From assembly GCA_007922195.1 (NCBI GenBank), contig ML681994.1, forward strand, positions 50,929,030 to 50,993,029: a DNA stretch of 64,000 nt, written 5' to 3'. The notes under the pieces were generated by a model. That model saw nothing but the letters and a program-made list of their open reading frames with translations. It had not been told where the DNA came from and made no database searches. The DNA is from Podocnemis expansa. Taxonomy: Eukaryota; Chordata; Testudines; Podocnemididae. Of the stretch, positions 56,701 through 64,000 are shown one piece after another. Position numbers and translations under genes: made by a program. Each line of letters opens with the position of its first letter. The stretch's first letter is position 1.

Positions 56701-57374
56701 GCCTGTGCTCATGCCTTGGGTCTTTCCCTGGGGAAGCAACATTCACGCTAGTAGCCCTTTGGAGCAGCATCAAAATAACCAGGAAGGCCAGGAAATGTAT
56801 CCATGAGAAGTGAGCATGACACACCTGCCTTCGTTGTTAAGCTTTCTTTGTAACTGCTGAAGTCTGTGGGTTTTAAAAAACAAAAGAACAAAAAAAAGCC
56901 TCAGGAATTCTATTACATCTCTGGGCTGTTGTTATGTGAAAATACAGCCCCAGGACTCAAAGGACTTGCTTAATTGTTTTTGTTTTGATGGACATGTTGT
57001 CGATGTATCTGTAGCAGTTTCTAACATAAAAGGAATAGATGGGTCAGAGGAATCTGGATTTGACCTTCTGGACATCTCTTGGAATCTCCAGCAACAGGCA
57101 GATAGCTGGCCAGTTGAAACTTGTCATTTGATTACTTGAGACCCCTGTAGACTGGGGTGATTATTTAGGGATGCTCTATTCTTTTACAAAACTGTGTGTG
57201 CTTGAGATCTAATAAAATAGTCAGTTTGGATAAAAGCACTCTGGCTTTGTGTCGATCTTTAATCAGAGTGATGTGCTGTGTCCCTCTCTGATTGGCTCCT
57301 GACGGTGTCTAGCAAAGAGTACAGCTAAACTGTGCTTTGAGTTGAGGGAACGCTGGGTAACAAAGGAACCACTG
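56701..57374. other. No recognised gene or repeat
   Basis: Unassigned. Confidence 0.45.
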
Positions 57375-57545
57375 TACTCATCTAGTCTGATTTACTGTAC
57401 AGCATAGGTCACAGGACTTATTTTAAATTAATTCCTGTATAAAGTAGACCTGCTCATGTAGAAAAATATCTAATCTTGATTTGAAGTGTTTTGGCAATGG
57501 AGAATCCACCACCACTTAAGTTGCTCCAGTAATGAATTAACACAG
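57375..57545 (-). mobile_element. CR1 LINE 3' end
   Basis: CTCATCTAGTCTGATTTACT, GCATAGGTCACAGGAC and GGCAATGGAGAATCCACCAC on the plus strand are in standard CR1 order, in reverse orientation. Confidence 0.7.
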
Positions 57546-58875
57546 CACCATCAGCATCCTGGCAAATCCATGAGGGACATGATCTCTTTGAAGATCAAGT
57601 GCCACCTGGACTGATCTTAAGAAATATGCAGAAGAATGACCATTTTGCAAGGTTTCATTGGTCAATTTTACTGCAGCAGCAGAGAACTCATGGCCATTTC
57701 AGCTACAAGGACAATTGACTCCATTTTTGTTGGTGGTTGGTTTTGGTATGAACACTCATGATGCCCCTACAGGCCCCAAAAATTAATGGCTAATTACCCT
57801 CACTGTTAAAAATGTATGTTTTATTTCCAGTCTGAATTTGCCTAGCTTCAGCTTCTAGAAGTGACAGTGGGAAATAAGTTAAATATGACTTTATAGTGCA
57901 ATACAGCAACCAAGTAATTGCACTAGCCTTTTTCCATGTACTGAATGCTGCAGTATCACTGTTCTACTTTGAGGTGGTCCTGACAGAACAGTGCCAAACT
58001 GCTTCACTAACTGATGCATTTATTCAAATTCTGAACTGCAGTTGGAACCAGTCAGGTTCCTATGAAAGATGGTGCTTAATAATGAATGACGAAGATACTG
58101 ATGAACTGGACCAAGCTCTGGGAGGAACCAAAATAATCAGAAAAGTAGAAACATTGACTTTTGTAGGAGGTTCGAAACAGCTAGATGCGTGTCTTGGAAA
58201 AATGATGATTTGGAATGAATGAGGCAAGATTAACAGCTAAAACTGAAAGTATGTGAACACCAAAGAAGAAAAGGAATTATTTGGAGTGTAACTAAATGCT
58301 ATAACTCTGAAACATGTGATATAATTAGAAAAGGTAAACTTAGATTAAATATCATGGAGAAAAGTGAATTCTATTAGGTTGTGGAAAAGGCTCCACAAGA
58401 AAGCAGGAGAATCACACCAAACCTGCCCAGAGTTCTCTACACTAACTTCTGGTACGGCACTGAGCCAAGTTCAGGACCTCAATCCTTATCTTCAAGGCAC
58501 TCATACCTTTGGCCCAGCATGTATAAAGATTGCCTAAAGCTTCAAGATGAATTCTGTGATCATCAAGCACTATGCAACTCTAATCTTCAGGTGAGCTAGA
58601 ATTCATTTAATTGCCCTTCTCCACTGTGTCAAAAAAAATTATATCAAAACCCAACTCCTACACAGAAGATCATGACCCAGGATTCTGTTTATAAGGGACT
58701 CACAGTGAAGCCTGTTCAGTTACCCTCCCCACATTAAAATGCTACCTAAAAAAACCAAACATAATGAACTTCATTAACTACTAACATGATAAATCTTATC
58801 CTAACTAAAACAAAATGAATTTAAACAGAACAGTCCCAACAGAAACATTGTGAGGAAAGAAACCTGAGAGTCACA
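57546..58875. other. Unassigned; weak LINE-like patch at about 58415-58530
   Basis: An open frame at 57896-58222 (108 residues) has no domain I recognise. Near 58430-58510 one frame reads KFRTSILIFKALIPLAQHV with upstream stops, reminiscent of the LxxFKALxxLAPxY segment near the end of some LINE ORFs. This is a weak inference. Confidence 0.3.
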
Positions 58876-59219
58876 GGCTATGTCCACACATACATCATTA
58901 TTTCGAAATAAGTTATTTTGAAATGAGTAATTTCGAAATAAAGTCCTTATTTTGAAATAAGTTAATTCAAATTAAGAAAATATTAATTCGAATTAAGGGA
59001 AAGCCTGCTTTCAAAACAACTGTTATTTTGAAATGGTTATTTTGAAATAACGCCGTTTGGACATGTTGTTTTGAAACAACATGTCCAAATGGCGCTATTT
59101 TGAAATAAACATTTTGAGCCTGTCATTTCGAAATAAGAAAATATTGTGTGGACATTCAGTTTTTTTATTTTGAAACAACCAGTGTTGTTTCAAAATAAAA
59201 GACTCGTGTGGACATACCC
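58876..59219. mobile_element. TIR element, TTTCGAAA-word family, 344 bp
   Basis: It begins GGCTATGTCCACACATACAT and ends CTCGTGTGGACATACCC, with flanks ACA and CCA. It is very dense in TTATTTCGAAATAA and GTTTTGAAACAAC words and lacks a GC-rich core. Confidence 0.85.
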
Positions 59220-62200
59220 CCAGTGTTTAGGCGGAGTTCACCCATATCTCAGTTGCAGTCTCTATTGAAGTGCCAAAGCCTGAGTTGCAAGAAGCAGCAA
59301 TTCTCTTCTTTGGTTGCAAGGATCTTAGTTAGAAATCCATGCAGCTTTTCCTTTCTCTTCTGGAACTAGCACCATCTAGTCAGTTTACTGGTTAACCAGC
59401 AATCACTCACATTCGTATGAGAAAACTCCACTGCAGAATGCTCCACAGAAGGGAGAAAACATCTTGCTCTCCACTCCTGGCTCAGCTTCTTTCAGTCACA
59501 CACTGAGCACATGGGCTCTTCAAATTGCAACTCTTTGGCTGATGCTCTCATGGCATCTGACCACAGCAGCAGTAGACAACCTAGTAGAGCATGCTCAATG
59601 AGACCTCTCACTTAATTTTGAGAAGCTTCTGGATCTGAGCAGCCAAAGCTGCTCACCACATAACCCAGCCTCAAGAAATCCCTAAAAGAGTTAGCTCCTT
59701 TAGGCATACGAGTTATACAACTTTCAACCATAAGAAATAAGTGGTGCGGGGAAGGCATCTCAAGATTGTGGAATGAATACCCGCAGAAACTAAGAATCAT
59801 CACAATGTTACTGCCTTCCTGGACTTTGTTTTCTCCTATATAAACACATATACATGTGCAAAATTTAAAAACATAACCTATCAAAATAAAACACTCCAGT
59901 GCTCACACAGTTCTCTCTTGCAGGAGATGATGAGAAAGTGAATGAACCTCATGCAATAAAAATTATTTACAATGCTTTATGCAGTACTGAAAGGGGCTCA
60001 AATACTATGGTGATAACTGTGATATAAGAACTTCTGTTTAATAAAAAGGATATCAGATTGGGACATCGTAAAACTAGTCTGTTCAAAAGCACTCACAAGT
60101 GCATGGTAGAGAACAATTTTGTACTGGTAGAAGGATAGTCTAAATGCCCTAATAGGTTTTTTCCAGCTTTAAACTTGGTTTCTAATTTTGTATTCACAGG
60201 TAGCTTCTGAGAAGCTATAAGGTCTGCTTAACATTTATTATTCATTTTTAGTGTTTCTTAATATCAAGTTGCTAACAGTCTGCACTTCAGTGAATAATAC
60301 ACTTGACTCAATTTCATCCACTAGCTATGATGTAAGCTCCTGATAAAAAATCATCTCTTTCTGGGAAATGTTTGACATTTCAGTTTTGCTAAGCTCATCC
60401 TACAAGCAAAAGTAATTTAAAGAAAGATGTTCTTACTAAGAAGAGCTGTCTCCTAAAGAGGAAGTCACTTATATGTCGGTGACAAAGCTGCCCATCAGTG
60501 TACCATCAATACAAAAGAGAACATTTTAAATGTAATAGTCACTGCTTATGTAACATAATTCTTTTGAACTACATTGCATTTTCAGTTAACTCCAGTTAAC
60601 CCCACAAGAAAAATTTTTCAAGTAAATCTCCTGTGCACTAATTAGCAAAGAAGCTCTGAAACTTCCACCATATACAGAATGTAAGAAAAGTGACTTGCTT
60701 GCTAGAGGTGAATGAACTAAACCATTTAGCTTATTCTGAGTGATATGTTAGAAGAAAGTTACTACTGCAGCATGAGTTTTTGATAAAAATCCTGACATTT
60801 TATGCATACTTTAAGCTTTCACATATGAAACAGTCATATAACACAGATTGTACTGATTATTTATATAAAACTCCAAAAGCAAGGATCAGAGAGCCATCAA
60901 AAATATTCTTCTGTCTTCAAATGACAGAATGTTCACTCCATTGTACTATCTAGCTACACTGAACCTCATTCTCACAGATGAAAATTTATTTGATTCATTT
61001 GAGGATTCTGCCCATTAAACCCAGATATTGACCTCCATTTTTTCAATACATAGTTTTGCAATATAAAACGTTGCCTTTTTTCTTAAAGGTGCCAAATTTT
61101 CAGACATTTAAATGACTGATGATTTTCTAGATTCCTAACACTGCATTGCTTGCATATATTAGATTACATCTGAGCCAGAAAAGTAACATTGTCAAAATGT
61201 ATGGCCCAAATCTGCTTTTTTAAACTATTTTATTTTAAAGTTAGTAAGCAGACAAATAGGGACTTTTACTGTTAATAACACTCTTCGGCCAAGGAAACAG
61301 AAGGAAAAAATGATGAAATATTTTGAATAAGCCTGGTGTGTGTTGTGGTGTGTGTGGGGGGAGGTTGTGTGTTTGTTTTGTGAATAGCAAATTCACCGAA
61401 AAAATCAACTTTGATGAGGCACAAGAACTATGTGAGAATTTCATTTGAATTCAGCCAGTAAATTTGATAGGGCATGGAAATGGAAAAAATCATTTTAAAA
61501 AGTAAAAGGTTCCATTTTGGCCATTTAAAAAATAATGGTTTTCTTTTCTGTTTTGATTATTTCAAAATGTTTTCACTTGTTTTTAAATAACACTCTATTT
61601 AGATATTTAACTATTTAAAAAAATCACAAAGATGAAACACCTAAAACAAACCTGAATTAAAATGAAAAACCAATCCAAAACATTGTTTTACATTGAACTA
61701 AACTAACTTTTAAAAATTATTTCAGTTCAGCCACCAAACTGAAAAATCTTTTATTCACTCATTCTAATTCTGAACCTATTTTAACCCTTGTTCACCAACA
61801 ATCTGTGTGGAGGAGCTGTTGTAGATACATTAGAATGTGACATTCAGAAATAAAAGATCATGTATTTTGACATGTGTTCTGGACTGCAGGAGGTAGACCA
61901 GCCAATGGCTGACTGACACCCAGCTCTCATTTCTGTGTTATGTAATGTTAAAATAAAAATAATTTAAAAATAATTTGTTAAATTCAGCTCCCTGTGCCTT
62001 AAGAAAGACAGCACATATACGTAACCAAACACTAAAAGGTTATATCTACAGATATAGAGTATGAGAGAGAGAGAAAGAAAATTAGATGGGAGTTACTGTT
62101 CTCATTAGTATAATAGGACATGTCTCACTTTTTCTATATCCTTCATTCACTCTCAGACCCATCTCATTTTAAAGCTCTTCAAGGTCACAGTCCTTGATTG

Positions 62201-64000
62201 AATGTCTAGTAGATCAATGGAGATATCTCCCAAAATTGAAGAGTATAGGCCACATTTTGAAAGTGTGATTTGGATGTATAATTAAGTCCTGAGTCAAAAC
62301 CCACTGAAATCAATAGAAGATATCCCCCTGGTTTCAACTGAGTTTGGATTAAGACCTTCCACAGTACACAGGTATGAATCAGAAGCACCCCAGAGGTATT
62401 GATATTTGTGAATTTTTAAAATGTCTATAGATTCTTTAGGTGCTAATTTTGTTTAAAAACTCAGTCTTTTTCTCTTTGATTGGTCTGAAAAAAATACACC
62501 ACACCCCACAAACACCAAACAAACCCCAGCAGGGAGGGGGGGACCAACCTAAAATTCCCAACTGAATCAATAGAAATATTAGCTGTTTTCAGGATAACTT
62601 TTCATGATGAGCTCTGAACAGAAACAATGAGTTTGTGAGCACAAAACAGCTTGTTGAAAAGATATTTGAATATCTGCCAAACAGCTCTCTACAGCTGTAC
62701 TGTGCATTAGGGATAGGATGAGCTGAGGTTGTGGGATTCTCTGTGGACTCCCAAAATTGGCAAGGGCACAGTTTGTTCTGAGCTAATTAATGTTTAACAC
62801 CAAAAACTGAGTCAAAACAGGGGAAGAACAATAGAAAAGCAACCCTTATTTTAAACTTGACTTCATTCTTACCTCCCTGCTTTGATCTCTCAGAATAGTA
62901 CTGGACTGCTATTCCCCCCCACCCCCCTTTCAAATCTTCTCTATGGAAGCATTACAAGATTTAAGTCTCATTTTAAGAGCAACCTAATTACTGCAAACTT
63001 AACAATAGCAGCATAACTTCTGAAATCACATTTAAATTTCAGTTCCCAAACCCAACAGTTGAGTGTAGTTTATCAGATCAATTTATTCACAATAAAAACT
63101 GATAAATGGCAAGATTCTCAGGTCTACTGAGTGTAAATTAGACACAGCACAGAAGTGGATTACTATCAGACAGATGATTATGACAGCTCCTTGGCTCTCT
63201 GCCTGCTACTTGGCCTCAGAGTAAGACAGGGTAGTCTAGGTTCTGCTGTAACCTGCACTCACTAGCAACAATTTCAAAAGACCATCCTCTGACTGAGCAC
63301 ACCAGTATATAACACATCCTTGCCAATCCTCCTATACATCCTGATACCATCAGTGTAGCCCTTTTCATATCCAACCTGAAATCTTTTGTGTATGGTGATG
63401 CACAAATTAGCTATTCTGGCTCTGCACCTTGCACCACTTGCCTCTCCCTACCACTTGAATAGCCTAAAGTATAGCAATCTGTGTTCCAGTGCCCTTTCCT
63501 ATAAAAAGCACACTCTCCTTGTTAATAGAACCACCCACACTCTTTATTTGTAGTATGCAAATCTGTTTCTTATATGGACATTCAACCCACTAGCACAAAC
63601 TGACTGCAAAGTTCTGTCTCCATCTGGCCATGCCTCTGCTTTGCTCTTTTGCCCCAGCTAGCTTATATACCTCAGCTGCTGGGGGGGAACAGTTGTTCTT
63701 AATTGGCCTTTTAATCTCTCCTGGCCTGGGTTTACTCAGCCACCCCACCCCTGGGTCTCTAGACTGGCAGCTCAGGCAGCTGGGGGGAGACTAGCTCTGC
63801 CCTAGCCTGCTGCATGAGGAAACCCAATAAGGAAGAAAATCTTGCCTAAAGATTTGGAAACTTGTTCTACATAGATCTTAAGAGGGACAGGTTTTTTGGT
63901 TGTTTATTTAATTAACTACTGATGAAATTGAAAAGGGAAAATTGCTGGCTACAACATAAAGTAACAGAGAGGGCACTCCAACTGTGGAGTACTACTGTAG
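59220..64000. other. No recognised gene or repeat
   Basis: AT-rich, with short simple-sequence patches: GT-rich at about 61336-61361, GA-rich at about 62065-62080. 63640-63800 is more GC-rich and unassigned. No exon, LINE tail or TIR was recognised. Confidence 0.5.

Noticed and set aside
56358..56824. Minus-strand frames of 106-141 codons
   Set aside because: Periodic translation of the 178-bp minisatellite, without a start context or known domain.
57896..58222. 108-codon frame as a possible small gene or exon
   Set aside because: No recognisable domain and no clear splice sites; kept only as unassigned sequence.

Overview
This window looks like non-coding DNA from a sauropsid nuclear genome, most probably a turtle. 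The evidence is many decayed CR1 LINE copies on both strands, Penelope-like retroelement fragments with a GIY-YIG endonuclease, several hAT DNA transposons, and an unusually dense set of short inverted-repeat elements that read GGCTATGTCTACAC or GGCTGTGTTCACAC at their ends. There is also a 400-base assembly gap of Ns. I found no host protein-coding exon, tRNA, rRNA or CRISPR. The protein-like segments I could identify belong to transposable elements, and nearly all are broken.

Layout: 1-1766 is the end of a larger PIF/Harbinger-type element that carries a Myb/SANT-like DNA-binding gene on the minus strand (two exons, damaged). 1964-2634 holds two abutting hAT elements. 2984-5445 mixes TIR elements, Penelope inverted repeats and a CR1 tail. 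6994-8515 is an LTR-like sequence followed by a Penelope endonuclease fragment. 8870-11060 is a minus-strand CR1 5' half split by a GC-rich hAT. 14625-18063 contains two Penelope-type palindromes. 18091-24450 has TIR elements and CR1 copies nested up to three deep. 26424-27452 is a hAT inside a hAT. 28370-29731 is GC-rich with two minisatellites. 30490-31215 is a second Penelope copy. 33152-37894 is a cluster of TIR elements including one inserted inside another. 41773-46417 has four more. 49430-53215 is CR1 with hAT and Penelope insertions. 56230-56700 is a higher-order minisatellite. 58876-59219 is the last TIR element, followed by almost 5 kb without recognised repeats.

The most interesting pattern is the set of about 17 TIR elements. 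They make 3-bp target duplications and share terminal sequences. Each is packed with many forward and reverse copies of one short palindrome centred on TCGA. Three alphabets occur (AGTTCGAACT, GTTTCGAAAC, TTAAGTCGACTTAA). Elements with different alphabets still share internal framework sequence, so the word appears to have been swapped and homogenised within an otherwise conserved scaffold. The Myb-bearing fragment at the left edge carries the same terminal architecture as one of these families, which suggests that the Myb-like protein (or its transposase partner) reads the word. A second theme is Penelope termini with a hammerhead-ribozyme-like core, often arranged as inverted pairs.

Limits: coordinates of old repeats are approximate to tens of bases. 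Family names come from recognition of motifs and not from a database search.
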